From: Actinomycetes bacterium
GTDB lineage: Bacteria > Actinomycetota > Acidimicrobiia > Acidimicrobiales > Ilumatobacteraceae
DNA length: 64,000 nucleotides
Direction: 5' to 3'
Assembly (NCBI GenBank): GCA_025358125.1
Contig: JANYKS010000049.1
Coordinates: 38,251 to 102,250 of the forward strand
Notes under the pieces: model-generated
What the model was told of the DNA's origin: nothing
What the model saw: only the letters and a program-made list of their open reading frames with translations
The model's database searches: none
Shown here: positions 8,137-15,358 of the stretch, piece after piece
How positions within the stretch are numbered: the stretch's first letter is position 1
Layout: the number at the start of each line of letters is the position of its first letter
Made by a program: the position numbers and the translations under genes

Positions 8137-8769
8137 ATGGCTGATCGAGCTGATTTCGCGGAACTGGCGATGCAGTACGCGCCCCAGTTGTACTCGGCCG
8201 CGATGCGCCTCACCCGCAACTCGGCCGATGCAGAAGATCTCGTGCAGGACACGTACCTGCGCGCCTGGAGGAGCTTCTCGACGTTCCAGGAGGGCACCAA
8301 CCTGCGCGCCTGGCTGTACCGGATCCTGACCAACACCTTCATCAACAAATACCGCGCCAAGCAACGCCGCCCCGACGAAACGGGAATGGACAACATCGAA
8401 GACCTGTACCTCTACAAGCGGTTGAGCACGCTCGACTCCGCCCTTGGCAACCGCAGTGCCGAAGACACGATGTTCGAGATGTTCACCGACGACGAGGTCA
8501 AAGCTGCGCTCGAGGAGCTGCCGGCCAACTTCCGGTTGCCGGTGCTGCTGGCCGATGTCGAAGGATTCCACTACAAGGAAATCGCCGAGATGTTGGAGAT
8601 CCCGGTGGGCACGGTGATGAGTCGTCTCCATCGGGGAAGAAAAGCGATGCACAAGCTGTTGTACGACTTTGCCAGCGAGCGGGGCCTGATCTCGGCCTCC
8701 ACTCCTGCCAGCGCCGAAAGCGACACCACCACGGACATGGACACGGATATGGACACGGATCATGGCTGA
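8137..8769 (+). CDS. sigR: ECF sigma factor, SigR/SigH type
   Basis: This 210-aa protein has sigma region 2 ([20 protein letters not shown], then [20 protein letters not shown]) and region 4 ([20 protein letters not shown], then [15 protein letters not shown]). The region 2/4 spacing and the [16 protein letters not shown] block match SigR/SigH, which direct the thiol-oxidative stress response of actinobacteria. The next gene encodes an RsrA-like zinc anti-sigma factor and overlaps by 8 nt, which supports the assignment. The C-terminus ends in an Asp/Met/Thr-rich tail ([14 protein letters not shown]). Expected targets are thioredoxin and mycothiol genes elsewhere in the genome. Confidence 0.9.
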   Translation: MADRADFAELAMQYAPQLYSAAMRLTRNSADAEDLVQDTYLRAWRSFSTFQEGTNLRAWLYRILTNTFINKYRAKQRRPDETGMDNIEDLYLYKRLSTLDSALGNRSAEDTMFEMFTDDEVKAALEELPANFRLPVLLADVEGFHYKEIAEMLEIPVGTVMSRLHRGRKAMHKLLYDFASERGLISASTPASAESDTTTDMDTDMDTDHG

Positions 8770-9013
8770 CTGCAACGACGCACTGCGTGAACTCGAACGT
8801 TTCCTCGACAAGGAGCTCTCCGAGAACGCACGGGAGACCATTCACTCCCACCTCGAGGGATGCCCCGACTGCCTGCAGGCCTTCGACTTCCACGCGGAGC
8901 TGCGAACCGTCATCGCTACCAAGTGTCACAACGACGAGATGCCCCCCGGACTCTTGAGCAAGATCGAGAAATGCTTCGGTGAGGACTTCGACGGCGACGG
9001 CCTCATCGGCTGA
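8762..9013 (+). CDS. rsrA: RsrA-like zinc-binding anti-sigma factor
   Basis: This 83-aa protein matches the mycothiol-system anti-sigma family. It has an early Cys (C4) and the zinc motif H-x3-C-x2-C in HLEGCPDC (H30, C34, C37), plus the two later cysteines C55 and C70. In this family, reduced protein with zinc holds the sigma factor; disulphide formation expels zinc and frees it. The 8-nt overlap with the sigma gene gives coupled synthesis. The acidic tail (GEDFDGDG) is unusual but short. Confidence 0.88.
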   Translation: MADCNDALRELERFLDKELSENARETIHSHLEGCPDCLQAFDFHAELRTVIATKCHNDEMPPGLLSKIEKCFGEDFDGDGLIG

Positions 9014-9034
9014 GGCCGATTGGCCCCCGCTCGC

Positions 9035-9040
9035 TATGCT
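9035..9040 (+). promoter_or_regulatory. -10 box (TATGCT), leaderless promoter
   Basis: TATGCT lies 6 nt before GTG 9047, and no Shine-Dalgarno sequence is visible. This gives the small membrane peptide its own transcript. Confidence 0.45.
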
Positions 9041-9046
9041 CGCTTT

Positions 9047-9190
9047 GTGATCGCAGTTATCTTCCACTTCTGGCTCGGGCTGCTTCTGGTGCTGGCCGGT
9101 GGGTTGGTGACGGTAGCCCTCGTCGGCGGATACATCAAGCAGGTGACCGCCGCGAAGTATCCCAACGGCAAGCGCAACCGCGAAGACTGA
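9047..9190 (+). CDS. Small single-pass membrane protein (47 aa)
   Basis: The frame encodes VIAVIFHFWLGLLLVLAGGL followed by a second hydrophobic stretch and a basic tail (KQVTAAKYPNGKRNRED). It looks like one long transmembrane helix with a positively charged cytoplasmic end. It lies 33 bp after the anti-sigma gene, has a -10 box 6 nt upstream and stops 18 bp before the next gene. Codon third positions are GC-rich, as in its neighbours. No function is recognised. Confidence 0.6.
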   Translation: MIAVIFHFWLGLLLVLAGGLVTVALVGGYIKQVTAAKYPNGKRNRED

Positions 9191-9208
9191 CGACACGAAC
9201 GCTTTCAG

Positions 9209-10282
9209 ATGACCGTCCTCGTTGATTGGGAACGCGCGCAGCGGGTGGCGCTCAAGGTCGCGAGCCGCCATCCGCAACCCGAACACGGCACCATCGGATC
9301 GGCCGAGTTCGAATCCGTCACCTGTGTTGGCGAAGACCGTGTCGAAGCCACGACGGGCCTGCGCTCCTTACAGGGGCGAGCGCAGGTTCAGGTGATCGGT
9401 CGCGCCGACTGGATCCGTGCCAACATCGCGTCGTTGCGATCTCTGCTCGATCCGGTGATGGGCAACTGGGCAGACGCCGCCCACCACGGGCGTTCCGCAC
9501 GAGTCAGTGCCGTCACCGCCCAGGTCGCCGGCGTCGAGATCGGTCTGATGCTCGGCTGGATGAGCGCGAGAGTACTCGGCCAGTACGACCTGTTGTACGG
9601 CGAGGCTGACGGCTCATCCGACGAAGGGGCCGTCTACCTGGTCGGTCCGAACATGCTCGCGCTCGAGCACAAGTTCGGGTTCCCGCCCGATGAGTTCCGG
9701 CTGTGGGTGACGCTGCACGAATTGACCCACCGGGCCCAGTTCACAGGTGTCCCGTGGATGCGTGAGCATTTCCTCGGCCTGCTCCACGGCACCCTCTCAC
9801 TCGCCGAGCCGGATCCGGCTCGGATCGTCGGCGCCGTCCGCGACGCGATGCGCGACCGCAATGCTGCCAAGCAGCGGCTGCACGACGGCGGAATCGTTGC
9901 GATGGTCGCTACGCCGCAGCAACAGGCGATGTTCGCCAAGACCGCCGGGCTGATGTCGCTGCTCGAAGGCCACGGCGATGTCGTGATGGACCGCGCCGCA
10001 ACGGACCTGATCCCTTCCGCCGAACGATTCTCCCGCGTCCTGCGCGAGCGTCGCCGGCGGGCAAGCCCCGTCGCCCGGTTGGTGCAGCGGCTGATCGGAC
10101 TCGAGGGCAAGCTCAATCAGTACGCGGCCGGCGAGCGGTTCATCGCCGAGATCGAGGGCGTCGGCGGCGAACGTGCCGTCGACGTGTGCTGGGAGGGCCC
10201 CGAGAACCTGCCGACGCTCGACGAGATCCGGTCGCCGCGACTGTGGCTCGATCGTGTCGGCGGGGAGCGCTCGGTTGCCTGA
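9209..10282 (+). CDS. Zincin-like metallopeptidase family protein (DUF2342 / F420-associated type)
   Basis: This 357-aa protein contains a zinc-metallopeptidase HExxH motif in LWVTLHELTHRAQFTGVPWM (about residues 168-188). It matches the actinobacterial family annotated as zinc-dependent metalloprotease or coenzyme F420 biosynthesis-associated protein. In mycobacteria this gene also lies directly upstream of tilS, and the same order is kept here, with the ends overlapping. Its substrate is unknown. The F420 link is an older annotation, not an assigned reaction. Confidence 0.82.
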   Translation: MTVLVDWERAQRVALKVASRHPQPEHGTIGSAEFESVTCVGEDRVEATTGLRSLQGRAQVQVIGRADWIRANIASLRSLLDPVMGNWADAAHHGRSARVSAVTAQVAGVEIGLMLGWMSARVLGQYDLLYGEADGSSDEGAVYLVGPNMLALEHKFGFPPDEFRLWVTLHELTHRAQFTGVPWMREHFLGLLHGTLSLAEPDPARIVGAVRDAMRDRNAAKQRLHDGGIVAMVATPQQQAMFAKTAGLMSLLEGHGDVVMDRAATDLIPSAERFSRVLRERRRRASPVARLVQRLIGLEGKLNQYAAGERFIAEIEGVGGERAVDVCWEGPENLPTLDEIRSPRLWLDRVGGERSVA

Positions 10283-11153
10283 AAGGCACGCTCTGGTGCA
10301 GTCGCTGCTCGCTCGATGCCCCCAGTTGCAGACAGGCCGGGCGGTCGTGTGCGCGGTCTCGGGTGGGCCGGACTCGATGGCGCTGCTTGCGCTCGCCACC
10401 GGCGCGGGATGCTTGGTGACGGCCGTGCACGTGGATCATGGACTGCGCCCCGGCTCCGCCGCCGAAGCCGAAGTCGTTACCGCCGCCGCGCAGCGCTTCG
10501 GGGCAGCCTTTCGTGGCGAGAAGGTTGTCGTCGGCGCTGGGCCGAACCTCGAGGCACGGGCGCGTGCCGCGCGGTACGCGCTGCTCGGCCCGGACGCGCT
10601 CACCGGCCACACCGCGGATGACCAAGCCGAGACGATGCTGCTCAACCTGCTGCGCGGCGGTGCGCTGAACGGGCTCAGCGGGATGCGCCCCCACCGCCAT
10701 CCGCTGTTGAAGCTGCGCCGGTCCGAGACCCACGAACTGTGCAGCGCGCTCGCCATCAATCTCGTCGACGACCCGTCAAACCGTCTTCGCGTGCACCTGC
10801 GCAATCGGGTCCGCGCCGAGCTCCTCCCGCTGATGGAAGAACTCGCCAAGCGCGACCTCGTGCCGCTGTTCAACCGCCAGGCCGACGTGTGGCGCGACGA
10901 CGCCGATCTGCTCGACGAACTGTCGGCGACGCTCGATCCGACGGACGCGAAATCACTGGCAGAGGCGCCGACAGCGCTCGCCAGGCGGGCAGTTCGACGC
11001 TGGCTGACCGTCGAGCACCCGCCCGATGTGGCCTCGGTCGAGCGCGTCCTGGCCGTCGCCAGGGGCGAGGCGCAAGCGTGCGAGATCAACGACGGCCGCC
11101 GAATCGGACGAAGTCACCAGCGTCTCTCGCTCGATGGCCCCGCGCTCCGCTAG
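10275..11153 (+). CDS. tilS: tRNA(Ile)-lysidine synthase
   Basis: It converts cytidine 34 of tRNA-Ile(CAU) to lysidine using ATP and lysine, changing decoding from AUG to AUA. The N-type ATP pyrophosphatase P-loop is VCAVSGGPDSMALLALA near the N-terminus, followed by the family motifs HVDHGLRPGS, NLEARARAARYALL and TGHTADDQAETMLLNLLRG. At about 290 aa it is of the short type, lacking much of the C-terminal domain seen in E. coli. The start is uncertain. TTG 10275 has GGGGAG 8 nt upstream and overlaps the zincin gene by 8 nt; GTG 10254 is the alternative. Confidence 0.88.
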   Translation: MPERHALVQSLLARCPQLQTGRAVVCAVSGGPDSMALLALATGAGCLVTAVHVDHGLRPGSAAEAEVVTAAAQRFGAAFRGEKVVVGAGPNLEARARAARYALLGPDALTGHTADDQAETMLLNLLRGGALNGLSGMRPHRHPLLKLRRSETHELCSALAINLVDDPSNRLRVHLRNRVRAELLPLMEELAKRDLVPLFNRQADVWRDDADLLDELSATLDPTDAKSLAEAPTALARRAVRRWLTVEHPPDVASVERVLAVARGEAQACEINDGRRIGRSHQRLSLDGPALR

Positions 11154-11155
11154 CC
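11150..11155 (+). promoter_or_regulatory. -10 box (TAGCCT) upstream of a leader ORF
   Basis: TAGCCT overlaps the tilS stop codon and lies 10 nt before ATG 11166. It could drive a separate transcript for the leader peptide and the phosphatase-like gene. Confidence 0.4.
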
Positions 11156-11165
11156 TTCCACGCCG

Positions 11166-11222
11166 ATGTGTTGCCGCGTTTTCGCACCGAATCTCGTTTG
11201 TCGCTTCCCTGAGGTGAACTGA
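11166..11222 (+). CDS. Possible 18-aa leader peptide with Cys codons
   Basis: The ORF encodes MCCRVFAPNLVCRFPEVN. Its TGA (11220-11222) shares a base with the ATG of the next gene (TGATG), so translation would be coupled. A -10 box lies 10 nt upstream of its ATG, suggesting a leaderless transcript. Cys-containing leader ORFs act as cysteine-responsive attenuators in mycobacteria; here this is only a structural analogy. Chance cannot be excluded at this length. Confidence 0.35.
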   Translation: MCCRVFAPNLVCRFPEVN

Positions 11223-11728
11223 TGCCGCCTCGCCTGCGCGGTAAATGGGCGCTCGGCATCACGCCGCGCAACTTCACCTGGGTGCTGAAGGACAAGCTTG
11301 CGATCTGCGAACGACCCGGCGGTTATGGCGACAACCATCGCCGGGTTCGGCGCCAGGAGGAGATCATCTGGATCCGTGAGAACGGTTTCGGCTGCCTCTT
11401 CTCGATCATCCCCGCGCCGCACAACCTGCACAACTACGAAGAGCTCGGCGTCACCTATCGTCACCGTCCGTTCACCGGCGACGATCTCGCGCTGTGGCTG
11501 AAGGCGTTCTACATCGAGCTTCGCACGCTGCTCGACGCCGGCACCAAGGTCATCGTCCACAACGAGGAAGTAGGCGACCGGATCATCGGCATCATGGGTG
11601 GCTACATCCGCTGGAGCGGCCTCGTCGAGGACAGCTCGCAGGCCATCATGATCACCGAGCGGATTGCCGAGCGCCAGCTGGATCCCTTCGCCCGTGAGGT
11701 CATCCTCATGGCGCACACGCTGCGCTGA
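11222..11728 (+). CDS. Phosphatase-fold (dual-specificity type) protein with altered catalytic site
   Basis: This 168-aa protein resembles the cysteine-phosphatase fold. A strand ending in VIVHN leads into a P-loop-like NEEVGDR, then helix IIGIMGGYIRWSGLV and a C-terminal ERIAERQL helix, in the same order as dual-specificity phosphatases. The signature HCx5R reads H-N-x5-R here (HNEEVGDR). The nucleophilic Cys is Asn while the Arg is kept, so it is probably inactive but may still bind phosphorylated ligands. Start ATG 11222 has GAGGTG upstream. In mycobacteria the gene after tilS is hpt; here this gene takes that place. Confidence 0.6.
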   Translation: MPPRLRGKWALGITPRNFTWVLKDKLAICERPGGYGDNHRRVRRQEEIIWIRENGFGCLFSIIPAPHNLHNYEELGVTYRHRPFTGDDLALWLKAFYIELRTLLDAGTKVIVHNEEVGDRIIGIMGGYIRWSGLVEDSSQAIMITERIAERQLDPFAREVILMAHTLR

Positions 11729-11759
11729 CCAACGTTCCGCGACGGGCGGCGGCGTGCTC

Positions 11760-11765
11760 TATTGT
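11760..11765 (+). promoter_or_regulatory. -10 box (TATTGT), leaderless promoter
   Basis: TATTGT lies 7 nt before ATG 11773, and no Shine-Dalgarno sequence is present. Confidence 0.5.
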
Positions 11766-11772
11766 ATGGGCC

Positions 11773-12630
11773 ATGAGCTCCACGCCAGCCGATTGGCACC
11801 CCGATCCGATGAACCGCCACCAGCTCCGTTATTGGGACGGCGCGAACTGGACCGAGCACGTCAGCGACAACGGTGTCAGCGGGGTCGATCCGCTGCAGGC
11901 GCGGGGTCTCGACCGGATCGACAGTGCGCTCACCGTCGGCAACGAGGGTGATCCGACCAAGATCGCGCAACAGGTCACCGGCACCGGCTACCGCGGCGCC
12001 GGCGTCACGGGCACTGCGTTCCAGGGAACCGGCAGCATCTTCACCGAGCCGATTCTGGTGGTCAACCAGAAGGCCAAGTTGATCGAGCTGAGCAACCAGT
12101 ACAGAGTGTTCGATGCGCAGGGTCAGCAACTTGCGGCCGTCAACGAGGTCGGTCAGTCCGCTGCCAAGAAGGCGTTGCGACTGCTCAGCAGCCTCGATCA
12201 ATTCTTGACCCACCGTCTCTTGATCAGCGACAACAGCGGTGCGCCGGTGTTGCAGCTGACCCGGCCGGCGAAGGTGATGAAGTCGACCATCATCGTGTCC
12301 GATGGCGCCGGCACCGAGATCGGCCGGATCGTGCAGGACAACGTGTTCGGCAAGATCCATTTCAGCCTCCAAGCCGGCGGGCACACCTATGGCGCGATCC
12401 GTGCCGAGAACTGGCGGGCGTGGAACTTCCGGATCGAGGATCACACCGGCAACGAGGTCGCCCGGATCACCAAGACCTTCGAGGGCATCGCCAAGACGCT
12501 CTTCACCACCGCCGACAACTACGTCGTGCAGTTCCACGCCCAATTACCCCAGCCGCTGCTGTCGCTCGTGGTCGCCGCGGCACTTTCTGTCGACACCGCC
12601 CTCAAGCAGGACTCGCGCGGCCTCGGCTGA
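11773..12630 (+). CDS. DUF2510 plus phospholipid scramblase-like protein
   Basis: This 285-aa protein opens with a DUF2510 motif (DWHPDPMNRHQLRYWDGANW), a short Trp-rich module common at the N-terminus of actinobacterial membrane-associated proteins. From about residue 85 to 275 it follows the scramblase/LURP-one (tubby-like) fold: FTEPILVVNQKAKLIELSNQ, YRVFDAQGQQLAAV, then later strands such as GRIVQDNVFGKIHFSLQ. No transmembrane helix is obvious beyond a weakly hydrophobic C-terminus (LLSLVVAAALSV). A role at the membrane surface is likely; lipid scrambling itself is not established for bacterial members. Confidence 0.82.
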   Translation: MSSTPADWHPDPMNRHQLRYWDGANWTEHVSDNGVSGVDPLQARGLDRIDSALTVGNEGDPTKIAQQVTGTGYRGAGVTGTAFQGTGSIFTEPILVVNQKAKLIELSNQYRVFDAQGQQLAAVNEVGQSAAKKALRLLSSLDQFLTHRLLISDNSGAPVLQLTRPAKVMKSTIIVSDGAGTEIGRIVQDNVFGKIHFSLQAGGHTYGAIRAENWRAWNFRIEDHTGNEVARITKTFEGIAKTLFTTADNYVVQFHAQLPQPLLSLVVAAALSVDTALKQDSRGLG

Positions 12631-12652
12631 GCATCGCTGCTGACGAACTACA

Positions 12653-12683
12653 GCTGCAGCGCACCGTGATGGTGCGTTGCAGC
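12653..12683 (+). terminator. Strong hairpin after the scramblase-like gene
   Basis: Thirteen base pairs (GCTGCAGCGCACC with GGTGCGTTGCAGC, one G-U pair) enclose a 5-nt loop (GTGAT). It lies 22 nt after the stop codon and 62 nt before the next gene. No U-run follows. Termination is the simplest reading. Confidence 0.6.
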
Positions 12684-12745
12684 GTGACTTCGCGGCGTCC
12701 TCTCCAACGGTCGCATTCATCTCTCGGAGGCGGTAGGGCGATAGC

Positions 12746-13738
12746 GTGTCCTTGATGCGCGGGCAACGTGTTCTGGTGAGCGGCATGGGCAGTGAGCTCG
12801 GCTCGCTGGTCGCGTCCCTCCTCGAATCACAGGAGTGGGTCGGCGCGCTCGAGGGCATCGATATCGACCCGCCGCGACGTCGGTTGCGCAAGGCCGTCTT
12901 CCACCGGATCGAACCCCACGACCGCGCTCGAGTCGTCGAGGTCGTCACCCGGTTCAACCCCCATGTGGTCATCCACGTCGCCGTCTGGGAACCCGATGCG
13001 CGGGTCAACACCGTGACGGCTCGCCAGCTCACGCACGACGCTGCCACATCGGTGCTTGGCGCTGCCGCCGAGTGCCCTGCGCTGGAACACGTGGTGGTGC
13101 GCAGCGCGGCCGAGATCTACGGGCGCGCCCGGCGCTCGCTCACCCGCCCCGACGAAACCGCCCCGCTGGACCCGACGTCGGAGTTCGGGCGGATGGCGGC
13201 CGTGATCGAGCAGACCGCGAACGACGTCGGCAACCGCGCCGGCGTCACGGTCGGTGCGCTTCGGCTCGCCCCGGTGCTGGGCCCGCATGTGCCGAGTCCG
13301 CTCGGTCGGCTGCTGCGGATGCCGATCGTGCCATTCAGCGTGTTGGCCGACCCACCGTTTGCAGTGTTGCGCGACCTTGATGCGGCCGACGCATTCGTTG
13401 CCGCAGCTCGCGTCGGGCTGGCCGAGCCGCTCAACATCGCAGCACCGGGTGCAATCACCGCCTGGCAGGCGATTCTTCGCGGCCGGCGGCTGCCCGTTCC
13501 GAACGTCGGGCCCGAGTGGGCCATCACCCGTCGGATCAGTCATCTCTTCGGCGCACCCGTACCCGACCATGTCGTCGAAACGCTGCACCGCGGCCGGCTG
13601 ATCGACGGCGGGCGCGCCCGCGAGATACTCGGCGTCTCGCCGACGGTCACCACACCGGAGGTCATCGATCGCCTGTACGCGTGGCCGTCGGTCATCCACG
13701 TCATTCAGCCGAACACACAGCACCGAGGCGCAGCCTGA
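12746..13738 (+). CDS. NAD(P)-dependent epimerase/dehydratase (extended SDR)
   Basis: This 330-aa protein has a Rossmann nucleotide-binding motif (RVLVSGMGSELGSLVASLL), an altered form of GxxGxxG, and an acidic residue (GIDIDPP) at the end of beta-2. The usual catalytic YxxxK is not clearly kept: the region EFGRMAAVIEQ has Phe where Tyr is expected and no Lys, so activity may be lost or changed. It is followed at once (TGATG overlap) by an acyltransferase-like gene. The same pairing, a GalE-like SDR with a PlsC-like acyltransferase, occurs in mycobacteria (galE2-Rv0502). GTG 12746 was used; ATG 12755 is an alternative. Confidence 0.78.
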   Translation: MSLMRGQRVLVSGMGSELGSLVASLLESQEWVGALEGIDIDPPRRRLRKAVFHRIEPHDRARVVEVVTRFNPHVVIHVAVWEPDARVNTVTARQLTHDAATSVLGAAAECPALEHVVVRSAAEIYGRARRSLTRPDETAPLDPTSEFGRMAAVIEQTANDVGNRAGVTVGALRLAPVLGPHVPSPLGRLLRMPIVPFSVLADPPFAVLRDLDAADAFVAAARVGLAEPLNIAAPGAITAWQAILRGRRLPVPNVGPEWAITRRISHLFGAPVPDHVVETLHRGRLIDGGRAREILGVSPTVTTPEVIDRLYAWPSVIHVIQPNTQHRGAA

Positions 13739-14466
13739 TGGCGCGCGGCACAACCCAGATCATTCCCCTGGAAACGGGCGAGGCGCGCTACGCTCCGCTC
13801 GCCAATGTGCTCCGCGTCGAGACGAACCCGGTGTCGCTGGTGGGGCCAAGCCCGACGGTTGACGAGTGGGGCCGCGACGCTCGGCTGATCAGCGTGCTCG
13901 CGCCCATCGCCCATGCCCGCTGGGATGTCGCTGTCGGTGGCGAGCACCACCTCCGCCGAGGCGCGGCGCTCGTCGTCGTCAACACCCGTCGCTTCGCCCT
14001 CACACCGGTGTCCACTGCGCTCGCGCTCAGCGAGGCACTCGGTCGGCCGGTGCGATTTGCCGGGCGTCCCGACATCGTGCCATTCGGACCATTCCTGCGA
14101 CGGGTAGGGGGCCTGCTGGCCGACCCCGACGAGATTGCGGGCGCGTTGCGCGCCGGTGAGATCGTTGTGCTCGGAGCGCGGGCCAGCCGCAACCCGCGTC
14201 ACGCCGGTGCGATCGACTCTGCCCTGATCGCTGCTGCCGTTCGCGAGCATGTGCCGGTACACGTCGCCGCAACGCTCGGCTCGATGATCAGCCGCCAGGC
14301 CCGGGTAGAAGTGGCAGCGGCGCTGCGACCGCGCCGCAAACGCCGCGGTCCACTGGCCGAGGTGGAACTCGCCGAGCAGGCGCAGCGAGGTCTGCAGGAT
14401 CTGCTCGACGAACTCGGTGGAACCCGCACCGCGGTTCCCGGTCTCGGCTGGCTGGGCGAAGGCTGA
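13738..14466 (+). CDS. Acyltransferase-like protein lacking the HX4D motif
   Basis: This 242-aa protein begins at an ATG that shares one base with the SDR stop codon. Its position, length and overall pattern (ALVVVNTRRFALTP ... GRPVRFAGRPDIVPFGPFLRRVGGLLADPDEIAGALRAGEIVVLGARASR) follow PlsC/lysophospholipid acyltransferases. There the first motif would read N-H-x4-D, the next F-P-E-G-T-like. Here the first is N-T-R-R-F-A-L and the other is V-L-G-A-R, so the catalytic His/Asp pair is missing. It may be a non-catalytic partner of the SDR or a divergent enzyme. No signal peptide or clear membrane helix is seen. Confidence 0.6.
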   Translation: MARGTTQIIPLETGEARYAPLANVLRVETNPVSLVGPSPTVDEWGRDARLISVLAPIAHARWDVAVGGEHHLRRGAALVVVNTRRFALTPVSTALALSEALGRPVRFAGRPDIVPFGPFLRRVGGLLADPDEIAGALRAGEIVVLGARASRNPRHAGAIDSALIAAAVREHVPVHVAATLGSMISRQARVEVAAALRPRRKRRGPLAEVELAEQAQRGLQDLLDELGGTRTAVPGLGWLGEG

Positions 14467-14469
14467 CTG

Positions 14470-14497
14470 ATGACGGCGGACTCATGACGGCGGACTC
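14470..14497 (+). repeat. 14-bp tandem duplication carrying start codons
   Basis: The unit atgacggcggactc occurs twice in tandem and is followed by the ATG of the hydrolase gene. Because 14 is not a multiple of 3, the three ATGs are in three different frames. The first two each encode MTADS and stop at a TGA that overlaps the next ATG (ATGA). Confidence 0.8.
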
Positions 14498-15352
14498 ATG
14501 ACATACGCACGCGCGGGGGACGGGATCCGCCTCCACTACGAAGCGTTCGGGCGCCGCAACGGGCCGCCGGTGCTGATGGTGCAGGGCCTCGGGACGGACA
14601 AGCACGGCTGGGATCTCCAGCGCATCGCACTCGCTCCCCGGTATCGCACGATCGCGCTCGACAACCGCGGTGCGGGGCGCAGCGACAAGCCGTTCGGCAC
14701 CTATTCGCTGGAGCAGATGGCCGACGACGCGATCGCCGTCCTCGACCACGCCGGTGTCGAGTCGGCGCACGTGATCGGCGCTTCGATGGGTGGCGCGATC
14801 AGCCAGGTGATCGCGCTCAAGTATCCCGATCGGGTGCGATCGCTCACGCTTGCGTGCACTGCCTGCCGTCACCATCCGTGGCGTCGCGAACTACTGAGCG
14901 ACTGGGCATCGATGGCCACCGAGCGCGGGATGGGCGCGATGGCCGGCGAGGCCGCGCGTTGGGTCATCGGGCCACGGTCGTTCCGGCGAGTGTGGCCGAT
15001 GCTCGGCTGGTTCGGTCCGCTTGCGCTCGGCCGTCCCGCCCATGCCTTCGTCGCTCAGGTGCGGGCCATCCTCGCCACCGACGACTCGTTGGCCGACGAA
15101 CTCCACAACCTCACCATGGCGACGCTGATCCTCGTCGGCAATCAGGACATCCTCACCCCTCGCGGCGATTCCGAGGAGTTGGCCGAACGGATCCCTGGCG
15201 CCGAGCTGGTCGTCATTTCCGGCGCCGCCCACGGATTGATGATCGAGCACGCGTCCACGTTCAACCGGCTGCTGCTCGATTTCCTCGGCCGCACCGAAAA
15301 GGCCCTGCAGGCCGCCCGGTCGACCTCGGCCCCAGCCTCCGTCGCGTCGTAG
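14498..15352 (+). CDS. Alpha/beta-fold hydrolase
   Basis: This 284-aa protein has the full catalytic set of the family: nucleophile elbow VIGASMGGAI (Ser near residue 95), the acid in VGNQDILTP, and the His in SGAAHGLMIEH. The oxyanion region is MVQGLGTDKHGW, and a DNRGAGRSDKP loop follows. Such proteins are esterases, epoxide hydrolases or C-C bond hydrolases, and the substrate cannot be told from sequence alone. The gene is 6 bp upstream of a flavoprotein gene, so both are likely cotranscribed. ATG 14498 is the only one of three tandem ATGs in the correct frame. Confidence 0.87.
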   Translation: MTYARAGDGIRLHYEAFGRRNGPPVLMVQGLGTDKHGWDLQRIALAPRYRTIALDNRGAGRSDKPFGTYSLEQMADDAIAVLDHAGVESAHVIGASMGGAISQVIALKYPDRVRSLTLACTACRHHPWRRELLSDWASMATERGMGAMAGEAARWVIGPRSFRRVWPMLGWFGPLALGRPAHAFVAQVRAILATDDSLADELHNLTMATLILVGNQDILTPRGDSEELAERIPGAELVVISGAAHGLMIEHASTFNRLLLDFLGRTEKALQAARSTSAPASVAS

Positions 15353-15358
15353 CCCGCC

